NCBI GenBank assembly: GCA_963693305.1 | Contig: OY855915.1 | Span: 17,611,222 to 17,675,221 of the forward strand | Length of the DNA stretch: 64,000 bases | Direction of reading: 5' to 3' | From: Meandrina meandrites | Taxonomy: Eukaryota > Cnidaria > Anthozoa > Scleractinia > Meandrinidae | In this document: positions 44,001 through 54,414 of the stretch, in pieces | Position numbering within the stretch: position 1 is the first letter of the stretch | Layout of the letters: every line of letters starts with the position of its first letter | Notes under the pieces: generated by a model | Seen by the model: the letters and a program-made list of their open reading frames with translations, nothing else | What the model was told of the DNA's origin: nothing | Database searches by the model: none | Made by a program: the position numbers and the translations under genes

Positions 44001-44456
44001 ATGAAATAAAAATCATAAGAGTAAATGTATACCACAGGAAGTTAATGTATTCTATAGATAGTTAATTTATACCACAGCGATTACACAGCAATTTTATGAA
44101 AACCACAGCAAGTTAATGTATTCCACAGAGAGTTAATGTATACCACAGCGATTACCACAGCAGTTAATATATTCCACGGCGACTACACAGCAATTTCATG
44201 AAAACCACAGCAAAAATCCGGGAAACCGAGGTGCCTCTCCTACTACTAATTCAAATATCAATTAGTTATGGCGGCGCTAAGGGGTTCAAATACCGCATGT
44301 CAATGAACTAAAACGCCCTACCTTCACAGCGCGCCAGGATTGTCTGACCATTCCCATCAGAGTATATCCAGTAATCCCCGTTAACCATCTCATTTTCTTC
44401 ACTGGCCTTGATCTCACTGCAAGATTCAGCAGGAAGCTCCCGAATAGAACCAGGGA
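41061..44456 (-). CDS. Unidentified probable secreted protein, two exons seen
   Basis: Exon 44456-44322 has an acceptor after a long T tract (ATCACGCAG) and donor GAAG|GTAGGG. It is 135 bp with phase 1 at both ends, and encodes ESCSEIKASEENEMVNGDYW followed by IYSDGNGQTILARCE. The C-x-E-I ... G-x-Y-W-I ... G ... C pattern is that of the start of fibrinogen-like and collagen C-terminal domains. The terminal exon starts at about 41437 (or 41421 if phase 1 must be kept) and stops at 41061. It encodes CFGAGGDQYGSFNITKSG and SYWGCRNPGYGNHGLMTIIT. Six or more Cys and no membrane segment suggest an extracellular protein. The simplest acceptor (TTGACAG) does not keep phase with the upstream exon, so exons may be missing between them. 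The first exons must lie above 44456. The exact family is not recognised. Confidence 0.5.
41440..42170. other. Intronic sequence; no feature
   Basis: Lies between the two exons above. Only short unconserved frames on both strands. Confidence 0.4.
42178..42495. repeat. Tandem repeat, about 60-bp unit
   Basis: Five and a half units begin GGTTTCATGTTCAAAGCG or close variants and end AAGTTAAGCGAG. Units differ by scattered substitutions and a small expansion in unit five (GTTGTGTGG). Within an intron of the minus-strand gene. Confidence 0.88.
42855..43043 (+). pseudogene. Penelope-type GIY-YIG fragment
   Basis: The frame has RNNSPGLPVAEHFNSAFHSL followed by DDIMVLVL. The phrase 'PVAEHFNS..HS..D' is the C-terminal part of the GIY-YIG region of Penelope-like and related elements. 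Upstream RT is absent. The segment is opposite in strand to the host gene and within its intron. Confidence 0.5.
43831..43864 (+). ncRNA. Hammerhead-ribozyme-like motif
   Basis: CTGATGA, then a hairpin GGGCA-CTGCCC, then GAAAC, followed by ACGTCTGTACGT, which can form a short third helix. This is the core order of hammerhead ribozymes, which occur in Penelope-like elements. Stem I cannot be convincingly formed from the flanks, so activity is doubtful. It sits about 800 bp downstream of a Penelope GIY-YIG remnant on the same strand. Confidence 0.4.
44030..44220. repeat. Tandem repeat rich in ACCACAGC
   Basis: GTTAATGTATACCACAGCGA, TTACACAGCAATTT and ATGAAAACCACAGCAA recur in order twice, with partial extra units between. 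It lies just downstream (minus sense) of the 44322-44456 exon, in the intron. Confidence 0.8.
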
Positions 44457-45182
44457 CTGCGTGATAAAAAAAAAATCATTTGTAGTATTTCTACTGAGTG
44501 GCTCTTCACCTGCAAATGCCTATACCTATAAAGCAATATTACAGCAATATTAAAACTGAAGTCCGCCGCACACTGTCCGATTTTTTTTTCGTAGAACAGG
44601 AGATTTTTTTATGGCAGTCAACTCGGGCCAAAATATTTCGGGCCATTTGCATGCTTGTTGCCGCCTTGTTGAAAATGGTGCTTGCTCGTGTGACTACAAA
44701 ACGCTTTCTTATTGGTTACGACGCCACCGAGCCCCGTCAAAATGCCTTGGCCCACCGCACACTAGCCGGCAAGGCCCAACAAGGCCTTACAAGACATTTT
44801 GAGATCTAGCAATGCCAGATATTGCCCGACAAGGCCTGATCTTGAAAATGCAAGTGAAATTAATCCTTACCACAAGGGCACATTGCGATTACGTGTTAAT
44901 CAAATAAGAGGGGAAAATTTTGTACAACTTAAATGAGGTTCGCCATGGCGTAAACCGGTTGGCAAGAATATTCGCTCGTAACAAATGACTACCTAAATAA
45001 TCAACTTATGTTGAGAAACGGAAAAGCCTACAGTAAAAGTAAGCATAACAGCATGTACAATTCACTCAAAATAGTCCCTGAAAACAGTTTAAATTTTATT
45101 TACCATTGTTTGCGAGGCTTCCTACCGCGCGGAATATTGTTTCGATGAAAGTCATGAACAAATAAAAGTGTCCGAACGAGCT
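44457..45182. other. No further exon recognised
   Basis: Upstream exons of the minus-strand secreted-protein gene should lie here or beyond but none could be recognised. A stretch with GGCAAGGCC repeats occurs at 44765-44850. Confidence 0.4.
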
Positions 45183-45186
45183 TTAA

Positions 45187-45833
45187 GGGGGGTCCTTCTT
45201 AACTACTAAGTTGTTGCTAAGGAAGGTATCTAACCGCCATATTTTGGAAACTTGACCTGCTACGGATAAGCTTTTTTCGCAAGTTTTTTCAATTGAAGAA
45301 TCCTTCAAGAGTTTCAAATCACGGCCATATTTGACAAGTGGCGTGGCCAGAATAGAGAAAAACCTAAAACTGAAAGGGCATATAAAACGGAAAGTTAAAA
45401 TCAGTGCCAATAGATAAATAATGTCCACATGCTTAATGCTTCCTATGGGTTTTACAAAATTTGCATTATTGTAAAAGTTATGACATAATAAACACCCGTA
45501 TTTTCAGACTTTCTTCAGTAGCGTTTTTTTCTTTTTTGTAAACGGTAATCCCATACGTAGGATTATAAAGAAGGCTATGTTATCTCCGATTCTTTAAAAA
45601 ATTCAGAACTCTTCCTTTTTTCCTCCAAGTTTTAGGGATTTTAAATTCTAACGCGCGGTTTAGGACTGGCACTAGTTATGCAGACGCAATGTCAATATTT
45701 CAAGCAGGTATTTCCTGCCCCACAAAATTTATCATTTAGCGTTACAAAACGGTCCAAAATGGCTTGCCACTAAAACTGGTCTTCAGGAATTCCCTAGCAA
45801 CTGCTCTAGATCTGTAGTTAAGAAGGACCCCCC
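45187..45833. mobile_element. TTAA-flanked inverted-repeat element
   Basis: GGGGGGTCCTTCTTAACTAC at the left and its complement at the right, each flanked by TTAA (45183-45186, 45834-45837). It is 647 bp with no transposase frame. The TTAA target fits piggyBac or Kolobok. Its ends are unrelated to those of the 11.4-kb TTAA element. Confidence 0.85.
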
Positions 45834-45837
45834 TTAA

Positions 45838-47956
45838 TGACTTCTTGAACCTGACATTCTCCTTTCCACTGCGAAAACTTTAAGTACCAAAAACATTTAT
45901 GCCCTTTCCAGGCTTTGTTTCTAATAAGGCGAAACAAACAGAAAGCGAAGCAAAACGAAGAAATATAATCTTTTAGTCTCAGCCGCCGTGAACTTCTTTT
46001 CTTCGTGCAGTGCAAACCGTCGAGACGTTTTCTCGGCCTGTGACAAACGAATTTGGATTGAAAAGTCCTCTTTCTATTCCACCAAGGCACCACTCATTTC
46101 TGCCTGCTGATAGTCTTTCACATTTGATGAAATAACCGCATTTATGTTAAACTCCGAAGCATTGCGTTTGTGAACATGTTCACAGTTCGGCGGATAACCA
46201 GAACTGGGTATATGATTTCCTGTTATCTGATTGGCTCACACAAACCAAAACATTGCCTAGACCGGGAAAGGACTAAGCTCTAATGAAATGGCGAGTGTGA
46301 AAGTCGAGCGATCGAGCGAAGTGAAGTCTTATGTCGCATGTAGGAGGAATCCCAATCTATCGATCTCTGGAGCCTGTTTAGGATTTGCTCCTGCTTCATT
46401 CATTCAAACACTGCAATTTTGTCTTCGATTTGTCGATCGCTTATAATAACCCTATTTTTCGGTAGCCTGTATACAGCCGTCCGCGTCGGGAGGATATATT
46501 TTCTGGAGGGGACATAGACCGTCTGCATCGGTTCGTGAAATCGGGATTATCTGGACATAAAAAAAGCCTGTCGACGTTTGTTGTCACACGAGGTTTTTCC
46601 CTCGACTTAGGCCAGCCCAAGCATCGTGAACGCTCACTTAGAGCCGGTATGCATGTCATACCGTAAACATTGGCGCTCCGGCTTTGATTGCGCTATTCGA
46701 GCTTTTGCGATATCACATCACATCTCGCCAAAATAAGCTTACCAACATCACTATCACGAGCACCAGGTTATTTAGAAGGACCAGAAGACATTGTTTCATG
46801 TGTTTGTAAAATGACTAATAATAATTAGTTCGTGACAATTTCGTGTGAAAATGAGATCTAAATAATTATTCACTTTTCGTTTGCTTGAATCGGAGTGATT
46901 GATTGTACTCGCTCGGATGTCACAATAAAATCCACAGTATTGGGAACTTTTATCAGCAGTAATGTATTAAAATGTTTCAACATGTGTAATGTGGAGAATA
47001 TTTCTTTGGTTCTATAAAGTGTTTATATTTTGAGTACAAGCTGAACAGGCTGTAGGTCTAGTATTTATAGTACAGTGTAACTTCGTTAGGACATAGCATT
47101 GCTCATTCAGTAGTCATTTATTCACTCATGTCCAATACATCCCTCCATTTATTACGGTATTTGCAATTGATAATGTTAGAACTCTTTGTCCTTGCTCCTC
47201 TATTGATGCTTTCTTGTCATTTCCTACAGAAACAAAAATAATTGTGAAGTTACTATTATCCTTTAACACTCCATGGCCATCAAACAGTGAAATTCAGTCA
47301 GAATTTATCCATGTATTCCAGTGGGCAGCTATAGATTGTGAAGTCCAGTGAAATGAGGTTCATTGGCATGCCTAGGGGAAGATACATTGATCTTGTAAAA
47401 ACATTTGGCATTACCACCCAACCATGTCTACAGTGTATCTGTTGTATGCCAAATTGATTTTCAGGTTATATTCTTTTCCAAGCTGGGTTGGCAACAATCT
47501 GATGAGAAAACTGACAAGAAATAATTTAACTTTATTTGGATTTCTTTTGAATGTACTCATATTGTTTTGCGACATTATAAATGTAGGTTGAAACATATAT
47601 AACCTGAAAACCAATATGAGCTATAACATTCACACCTTTTTGGGAATATTTTTTTGGGAATTGAATTGTGTCCTTAAAAAAAGTATTATCTTTACAGACA
47701 AATTATTTTTACAGTCACATCACATTATTTAATAAGCAAGATATGTTCATAAGCAAATTACGGTACATAAGCATGATAATTGCATCATTCAAAAGTACTA
47801 AATAATATGGCTGACCAGGGCTGTGTTTTTTTAAGAAAGCGGAATCGACACAGTCACTAAACCAGGATTGACAGTTGTTTGAGGGTGCATCTCTTAGATA
47901 TATATTTTTTTTTTCAAAATTGCTTAAGTATCCATGTAAATATATTTAACAATTAT
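45838..47956. other. No gene seen; repeat fragments
   Basis: 46470-46660 looks like a piece of a dispersed repeat (CCTGTATACAGCCGTCCGCG end). AGTTCGGCGGATAACCAGAA at about 46186 recurs inverted at about 49500. No gene or RNA is supported. Confidence 0.4.
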
Positions 47957-48052
47957 TTGCCGAAGTGGAGGTGAATAGTGGTGGATATTTACCAAGCCGC
48001 ATAGCGGCAAGGTAAATATCCACCATGTTCACCGACACTTAGGTAAATAATT
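47957..48052. repeat. Hairpin, about 45-bp arms
   Basis: GGTGGATATTTACC ... GGTAAATATCCACC with CCGC/GCGG at the tip, and outer arms GAAGTGGAGGTGAA and TTCACCGACACTT. Six bases beyond, another inverted pair (TTTAGTATATACCAC at 48055 and GTGGTATATACTAAAA at about 48227-48244) encloses a second small element with its own GGAGGTGA hairpin. Confidence 0.8.
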
Positions 48053-48292
48053 GTTTTAGTATATACCACGCCATGTTGAATAACAAGCAGACCAAAACAT
48101 CACTTTTGGTAAACAAAGTGACACGCGAAGGCAGTTTCTTTCTCTTTGGCTGCTTGGAGGTGAATAGCACTTTGCTAATCACCTCCAAGTTAACCAATCA
48201 GCACGCATGTAAAGCACTGTTCACTTGTGTGGTATATACTAAAATATATATATATATGGTGTTTGAAATAAGTTGACAAAATAACTGAAGGA

Positions 48293-48564
48293 TATGAAAG
48301 ATATAAACAGAATGTCAAGACCCAAACACACTGGTAAATTTGTAGACGAATTGATCAACCCTCAACAAGAGCTTATAAAATTTGTTTACCGGCAAAGAGG
48401 ATTCAGGGATTTGAGTGAAGTAGATAAACATAATTGTCAGCCAAGCGTTGTTGCACCCTTCCATAGCTTTATGCTTTATGCAAAGTTGGACTGGTGTTTG
48501 TTTCCCAACCATTTTTGTGTGGTACTGGGTTTTGCTGATGCTGTGGGGTCTTTAGTTATTATTC

Positions 48565-48628
<64 letters not shown>

Positions 48629-49050
48629 TAATAATAATAAAAATCAGTTTTTTTCACAACTGCAACCCAATACAAGATCACATAATTACCCTGGCATAAC
48701 TATAGTAGACCAGACATAATTAAAATAAATGATATTTTGATGTAACAAATATAGCTCCAATCGTTGTATTGTTGAAAGAGGATTGCTTCATTATTCTTTC
48801 AAACCCCTAATATTCTTTTCATTTACATGTGTCAAGACATGGAAGTAAGGGTAAATAAAAAATTCAGTTTAATATATAAAGGTATGGAAGGGTGCAACAA
48901 GTCTTGGCTGACAACGTTCATCTACTTCACTCAAATCCCCGAATCCTCTTTGTAAACAAATTTTATAAGCCCTTGTTGAAGCTTGATCAATTTGTCTACA
49001 AATTTACTGGTCGGTGTGTTTGGGTCTTGACATTCTGTTTATATATTTCA
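48293..49050. repeat. Foldback repeat with (AAT)n in its loop
   Basis: 48293-48478 and 48880-49050 are inverted copies (AACAGAATGTCAAGACCCAA, CAAATTTGTAGACAAATTG-type, TTGAGTGAAGTAGAT). The loop carries an AAT array at about 48566-48645. The 141-codon plus frame spanning the left arm and microsatellite is therefore not a gene. Confidence 0.8.
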
Positions 49051-49688
49051 TGTGTCTGTGTGATCGGTTAAGGAGAAACACATCTGGCGAACTACATTAT
49101 TGCATCTTCAAAAGCCTTGGAACAAGTGACGCAGTCATGGAACAACACAAAAATAACACCATGTAAAAGCAAATTTCATACACATTAACGACATATTTTT
49201 TTCACAGAGGAGAAAATATGCTACGTACCTGATTTTTCCATCTATGTGGCGTCGTGTCGTGTCGAAAACAGAGCAAAAATAGCACAAAATGGTACGGTTT
49301 TGGGCTCGCAACTCGCGAACGCCTCGCAAAACGCCATTTTCTTCTCCACTTTACAAATCTCTATTGTTCTATTGTATTATGTGCAAGGCCTTGTGGGAAA
49401 GGGCGCTTTTTGGCCACAAAAAGAGCTCAGAAAAGAGAATGTATAGTGTGCCTAGCATCGGCGGCCATATTGCTATTTTTCGTGACGTCACCAGATATCC
49501 AGTTCTGGTTATCCGCCGAACTGTTTCAAGCTCGTTTCAAGCGGGAAACCAACTCAGTACAGACGACGCACGCTCAACCAATCAGGATCAAGTAATCCTG
49601 CCCTCTTGATTACCAAAAAGTGCCCTCGTGATTAAAATTAAATTAAATTAAAAAGTTTACTGATTTAATACAAAAGCCTAGAAAAGTT
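49051..49688. other. No gene seen
   Basis: Overlapping short frames at 49246-49609 in all plus frames show no domain. The CCAGTTCTGGTTATCCGCCG stretch is the inverted partner of 46186. Confidence 0.4.
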
Positions 49689-49689
49689 C

Positions 49690-49765
49690 ATGCTACCGTC
49701 CGGATTTGAACCAGCGACCAGGCAAATGGCGCGTCTTTGAAAGAACTGCTCCCTATCAACTGTTT
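49690..49765 (-). repeat. tRNA-derived SINE-like fragment
   Basis: On the minus strand GGTCGCTGGTTCAAATCCGG resembles a tRNA T arm with box B. The 5' portion does not pair to form an acceptor stem, so it is not a tRNA gene; a tRNA-derived SINE remnant is likelier. Confidence 0.35.
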
Positions 49766-49935
49766 TATCGCAGCTTTGTAATCGATGTGGCTATAGGTTT
49801 TTTTTTTCATCATTTAACATTTCACTTGGAGAAGCTTTTAGAGCACGCAAATAATTGCTAATTTCTCGACTCTTAAATGATTAACACCAAAAACAAAAAC
49901 GTAGGGTTAATAAGAATCATTTATTATATGGCCGT

Positions 49936-50089
49936 TGTTGGATTAGTTGTTCATTACATCAGACTTCCGGTTTTCTAGTTATGAGACCCTGTTGCATCTT
50001 GGGTCCATGTGCTTTTGTAATCCGCCATCTTGTTCATCTGTATGTCTTGTATGCGGAATAAATCCTTGCTTTGAAGCCTAAATATTACA
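49936..50089 (+). repeat. 5' LTR of the Gypsy element
   Basis: 154 bp, paired with 54261-54414. Contains a GCGGAATAAATCC polyadenylation signal near its end. Confidence 0.93.
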
Positions 50090-50127
50090 TGTTGGCAGCG
50101 GTGGCTGGAGACACTCAACGCTGAACA

Positions 50128-51945
50128 ATGCCAGGAGGCGGAGAATCCGGTTCATCAGCGCCGGAGACGATTAATCAGGCCCAAACGACCACACAAATTC
50201 CTCTCCCCGGAAAGTTCGAAGAGGCAAACAGCCCACAAGCAGCAGACGCATGGCCAAAGTGGCTTCGCCGATTCGACAGGTACAGAGTAGCGTCAGGGCT
50301 CAACAATAAACCACAAACGGAGCAGGTCAGTACTCTCCTTTATGCAATGGGTGACAGTGCCGACGATATTCTTCAAACGCTTCGTTTGGACGAAGGAACT
50401 GTCTCCTACGAGGAGATCAAGAAATCATTAAACGACCATTTTGCCGAACGGCGAAACGTAATCGTGGAGAGAGCGCGTTTTAACAAAAGGTCTCAAATAG
50501 CGGGAGAATCGGTTGACACATTCATCCAGGATCTTTCCAGATTAGCAGATAATTGTGACTATGGTGTGTTGAAGGATGGTTTAATTCGAGACCGGATTGT
50601 AGTGGGAGTACTTGATGATTCACTTTCCGATCGACTTCAATCAAAAGCTTCTCTTACACTCGCACAAGCCGTCCAAATGAGTCGTCAGGCAGAATCTAAA
50701 GCACAAAACCGTGATCTTGTCCGTGGGGACAACAAACCAGCTTCAGTTGAATTTGTTTACTCAGGAAAGTCTGGAAATAAAAAACTTCCAGACAAAGAAA
50801 CTCCCAAACCTGTCCAAAGTTGTGGATGGTGTGGCCGGGAAAGACACCAGCGCCAAGTTTGCCCGGCTAAAGATGTTACCTGTAACAAATGTAAAAAAAG
50901 GGGACACTTTCAGAATGTTTGTCGCAGCCCTGCCTCCCCAACAAAGAAAGTATACGAGCTTGAAGATGATGAAGAACAGGAAGAGGGAGAAGAGATTCTA
51001 TTTCTTGGAGAAGTTCAAACCACAGGGAGAGGTTGGACTGCCCAACTCGGGATTAATGGCCATAGTACTCGCTTCAAGCTGGATACCGGTGCCGCAGTCA
51101 CAGTCATTGGTGCACATACCTCGTGGCTGAAAGATCAGAAGTTTGTCAAACCAAAACAAACCTTACGAGGCCCTGGAAATATTCAAATCCCAGTCATTGG
51201 CATGTTTCAAGCTAACCTCTCATACCGCCAGAGAAAAGTTACTGAACCAGTCTATGTCATACCAGACCAGACATGTCCACTGCTAAGCAGAAAAGCCTGT
51301 GTTGCATTGGGACTAATCACTCGTACGGATGATGAGATTGATGAAGTCACTCCACAAAATGCTGATTTCAAAACCGAATTCCCCTCGCTGTTCAGTGGCC
51401 TGGGAAAGGTGAAGACTGAAGTTCACATAACGCTGCAACCTGATGCAAAGCCACATTGCGTTTACACGCCAAGAAAAATCCCGTATCCGCTATTGCCAAA
51501 GGTCAAACAAGAGTTAGACTCTATGCTTCAACAGGGAGTCATCTCACCAGTAACGGTACCAACTACTTGGTGCCCTGGTCTCGTCCCAGTCCCCAAACCT
51601 AATGGCAATGTCCGACTCTGTGTAGATCTAACCCAGTTAAACAAGGCGGTCCAGCGAGAAATCCATCCAATGCCATCAGTCGATGAGAGTCTTGCCAAGC
51701 TGGGAAAAAGTCGCTTCTTCACCAAACTTGATGCAAATAGTGGGTTTTGGCAGCTTCCCCTTGATGAAGAGTCAAAACTACTTACTACATTTGTAACACC
51801 ATTTGGCCGCTACTGCTTCAACCGCCTTCCGTTCGGCATAAGCTCTGCGCCAGAGATTTTCCAGCGTACAATGTCTGAAATCCTTAAAGATGTAGAGGGC
51901 GTAATTTGCCAAATGGATGACATTCTCGTCCATGGAGCTGATTAA
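50128..51945 (+). CDS. Gypsy gag-protease-RT polyprotein, first part
   Basis: 605 codons from an ATG 38 bp past the 5' LTR. Residues 1-200 are a retrotransposon gag. Two zinc knuckles follow: C232-x2-C-x4-H-x4-C (CGWCGRERHQRQVC) and C252-x2-C-x4-H-x4-C (CNKCKKRGHFQNVC). The aspartic protease has DTG at 319-321 (FKLDTGAAVTVIG). RT motifs are PNGNVRLCVD (491-500), FTKLDANSGF (531-540), RLPFGISSAPEIF and a catalytic QMDD (595-598). Gag and pol share one frame. TAA at 51943-51945 interrupts the RT shortly after the catalytic motif. The same frame continues without further stops to 53073, so this is a single nonsense change, not the natural end. Confidence 0.92.
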   Translation: MPGGGESGSSAPETINQAQTTTQIPLPGKFEEANSPQAADAWPKWLRRFDRYRVASGLNNKPQTEQVSTLLYAMGDSADDILQTLRLDEGTVSYEEIKKSLNDHFAERRNVIVERARFNKRSQIAGESVDTFIQDLSRLADNCDYGVLKDGLIRDRIVVGVLDDSLSDRLQSKASLTLAQAVQMSRQAESKAQNRDLVRGDNKPASVEFVYSGKSGNKKLPDKETPKPVQSCGWCGRERHQRQVCPAKDVTCNKCKKRGHFQNVCRSPASPTKKVYELEDDEEQEEGEEILFLGEVQTTGRGWTAQLGINGHSTRFKLDTGAAVTVIGAHTSWLKDQKFVKPKQTLRGPGNIQIPVIGMFQANLSYRQRKVTEPVYVIPDQTCPLLSRKACVALGLITRTDDEIDEVTPQNADFKTEFPSLFSGLGKVKTEVHITLQPDAKPHCVYTPRKIPYPLLPKVKQELDSMLQQGVISPVTVPTTWCPGLVPVPKPNGNVRLCVDLTQLNKAVQREIHPMPSVDESLAKLGKSRFFTKLDANSGFWQLPLDEESKLLTTFVTPFGRYCFNRLPFGISSAPEIFQRTMSEILKDVEGVICQMDDILVHGAD

Positions 51946-53073
51946 GAAGAACAGGACAGACGTGTTAGAGCTACACTGTATTGTCTACAAGGGGCTGGCA
52001 TAACCCTCAACATTGAGAAATGCCAGTTTTTCAAGACCTCTGTGAAATTCCTAGGCTCCATTATTGATGAACAGGGAATACATGCAGACCCAATGAAGAC
52101 GAAAGCCATATCAGAATTTCCACCTCCCCAAAATGTGAAGGACCTGCAACGCTTTATGGGGATGGTGAACCATTTGGGGAAATTCATTCCCCGACTAGCC
52201 GAGATGAGTGAACCCCTGCGTCAGTTGTTATGCAAAGACACCACATGGCTGTGGACAGACCCCCAGCAGAGAGCCTTCGAACAGATTAAAACAGCCCTCA
52301 CATCAGCTGACGTTTTAGCGTGTTATGACCCAAGTCGACCAACCATCATCGCAGCTGATGGCTCCTTAAACGGCATTGGTGCAGTCCTCCTCCAGGTACA
52401 AGATGACGGGAATCGTAGACCCATCAGCTATGCATCACGATCACTCAGTGATGCTGAGAAACGCTATGCTGTCATAGAGAAAGAAGCACTAGCAGGAGTT
52501 TGGGCATGTGAGAAGTTTAGTGAATATGTTGTGGGCATGAATTTTGTCCTAGAAACTGACCACAAGCCCCTGCAAACCCTCTTCAACACCACTGAGCTTT
52601 CCAAGACACCATCACGTATCCAGCGGTTTCGCCTTAGATTGATGAGATTCAGCGTCACTGTCCAATATGTGCCTGGAAAACACCAGCTAACAGCTGACGC
52701 ACTCTCCCGTGCACCTACAGAAAGTCCCAGAGAAAAGGACGAGCAGTTTGTAGACGAGTTAGAGAGCTTTGCAGCCCAGACAGTGTTCACACTCCCAGCG
52801 ACTACACAGCGCCTGTCACAGATACGAGAGGCACAAATCACTGACGAAGAATGCGCTCAAATCAGGAACTACTGCAGTCAAGGATGGCCAGCATATATGC
52901 CTCACCAACCCTTACTACGTCCCTACTGGGAAAACAGGGCCCATTTCAGCATTGTTGATGACTTGCTCCTCTGCGACGAGCGCATAGTGATTCCCAGGTC
53001 CATAAGACTGGAGGTCCATGAGACTTGGCTGCATTCATGCTGGTCACCTTGGAATAACCAAGTGCCGCGCTAG
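51946..53073 (+). pseudogene. Gypsy RT thumb/RNase H, continuation after the stop
   Basis: Same frame as the preceding gag-pol frame. Contains the RT connection (KFLGSIIDEQGIHADPMK, LQRFMGMVNHLGKFIP) and RNase H with Asp in IIAADGSLNGIG, Glu in IEKEALAGVW, Asp in ETDHKPLQTL and Asp in LTADALSRAP. Beyond about 52990 it reaches the integrase zinc-binding region but loses frame between 53030 and 53050, where the product becomes nonsense and ends at 53073. It begins translation-wise only by readthrough; the internal ATG at 52042 is not a natural start. Confidence 0.88.
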
Positions 53074-54163
53074 AGCCCGAACCTCTGTATGGTGGCCAGG
53101 GCTCTCTGCGCAGATCGAAAACATGGTGGCAAATTGTAGCACCTGTGCCAAAGATCGCCCTGAGCTCAAAGAACCACTCATGTCAACCTCCTTCCCTTCA
53201 CGTCCATGGGAAAGGTTAGCTGCCGACCTCTTTGAACTCAAAGGAAAGGTCTACTTGATTGTCGTTGATTACTATTCAAGATGGTTTGAGATCAAGAAAC
53301 TGAATGACCAATCATCTGCCAGAGTCATTTTAATCCTGAAAGAACTTTTTTCCATACATGGCATACCTGACATCATCGTATCAGATAATGGCCCACAATT
53401 CAGCTCTGATGCCTTTCGGCTGTTTGCCACTGAGTATGATTTTGTTCATGTGACAAGCTCTCCTAAATACCCAAGAGCCAATGGGGAAGTTGAAAGGTCA
53501 ATCCGTACGGTCAAAGCACTGCTCCGCAAGAATGAAGACCCGTATCAAGCCCTCCTTGCTTACCGATCTACACCTTTGCAAAATGGTTTTTCACCCAGCG
53601 AGTTACTCATGGGGCGCCGTCTGCGAACCAAGGTTCCTGCAATGCCCAGTGTCTTCAAACCAAATGTGCAAGATACCGACCGGCAAAGAGTGCAACTGAG
53701 AGAGGACGAATACAGGTCAAAGCAACAGATTTATCATGACAAACGACACCAAGCCCATGCGCTCCCTCCACTCAAAACAGGCGAGCAAGTTTGGGTGCGC
53801 GACCAGAACCGGGAAGGTCAGATCATTGGAGCCACCCAACTACCGAGATCCTACTTGGTGAAGACCGACATGAGCACTCTGCGACGTAATCGCTCTGCTC
53901 TAGTTCCAACCAGTTCGAAGCCAGCCTTTCCCTCTGATGGCCTAACTGTGACACCTGGCAATCAAGCACTGCCCGTGGACCAAACACCTCCAAAGGTTTC
54001 TACCCATGTGCAAGAAAATCTACCGGCTGAACCTTCAACACCTGCTGGATCCATAACAGCTGTGTCAACCCAAGAAGGCCCTCCGAACACTGGGAACTGT
54101 CTTATGGAGCGTGTTACACGCTCAGGACGAGTAGTAAAACCGCCACAACGGCTAGATGTGTGA
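53018..54163 (+). CDS. Gypsy integrase (frameshifted from pol)
   Basis: Reading frame shifted by one relative to RNase H. Opens within the HHCC zinc-binding domain (H-x2-H ... C-x2-C, the latter in NCSTCAKD). The catalytic core has Asp in RLAADLFELKG, Asp in IIVSDNGPQFSS and Glu in RANGEVERSIR, the D,D(35)E triad. The C-terminal part has the YHDKRH linker and a basic tail ending about 100 bp before the 3' LTR. No chromodomain was noticed. Catalytic residues appear intact, so the frame break is probably recent. Confidence 0.9.
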   Translation: MRLGCIHAGHLGITKCRARARTSVWWPGLSAQIENMVANCSTCAKDRPELKEPLMSTSFPSRPWERLAADLFELKGKVYLIVVDYYSRWFEIKKLNDQSSARVILILKELFSIHGIPDIIVSDNGPQFSSDAFRLFATEYDFVHVTSSPKYPRANGEVERSIRTVKALLRKNEDPYQALLAYRSTPLQNGFSPSELLMGRRLRTKVPAMPSVFKPNVQDTDRQRVQLREDEYRSKQQIYHDKRHQAHALPPLKTGEQVWVRDQNREGQIIGATQLPRSYLVKTDMSTLRRNRSALVPTSSKPAFPSDGLTVTPGNQALPVDQTPPKVSTHVQENLPAEPSTPAGSITAVSTQEGPPNTGNCLMERVTRSGRVVKPPQRLDV

Positions 54164-54260
54164 ACATTTAACAAAGCAAACTTGCCTTGAACATTGTTAC
54201 ATTATTGTTGAGTTTACCGAACTGTGTGCACAGAGTTGGCACTCAAATTTTGGGGGGAGA

Positions 54261-54414
54261 TGTTGGATTAGTTGTTCATTACATCAGACTTCCGGTTTTC
54301 TGATTATGAGACCCTGTTGCATCTTGGGTCCATGTACTTTTGTAATCCGCCATCTTGTTCATCTGTATGTCTTGTATGCGGAATAAATCCTTGCTTTGAA
54401 GCCTCAATATTACA
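54261..54414 (+). repeat. 3' LTR of the Gypsy element
   Basis: 154 bp, four differences from the 5' LTR, followed by the GCCGT duplication. Confidence 0.93.

Larger units (their letters stand above)
49936..54414 (+). mobile_element. Ty3/Gypsy LTR retrotransposon, nearly complete
   Basis: LTRs of 154 bp at 49936-50089 and 54261-54414 run TGTTGGATTAG to AATATTACA. They differ at four positions and each contains AATAAA. GCCGT is duplicated on both sides (49931-49935 and 54415-54419). A primer-binding candidate follows the 5' LTR (TTGGCAGCGGTGG, from 50091). A purine tract GGGGGGAGA precedes the 3' LTR. Domain order gag, protease, RT, RNase H, integrase is that of Gypsy. Coding is broken by one in-frame stop and one frameshift. 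LTR similarity and the intact target duplication indicate a young insertion. Confidence 0.95.

Noticed and set aside
46441..46659. 72-codon minus frame
   Set aside because: Lies in a dispersed repeat with a GCCTGTATACAGCCGTCCGC end. No protein signature.
48294..48719. 141-codon plus-strand frame with a long Asn run
   Set aside because: Its first part is the left arm of an inverted duplication (partner 48880-49050) and the Asn run is a translated AAT microsatellite.
46186..49520. Inverted 24-bp match AGTTCGGCGGATAACCAGAA as ends of one 3.3-kb element
   Set aside because: Similarity does not extend beyond the short match and no target duplication is visible. More likely two copies of a dispersed repeat.
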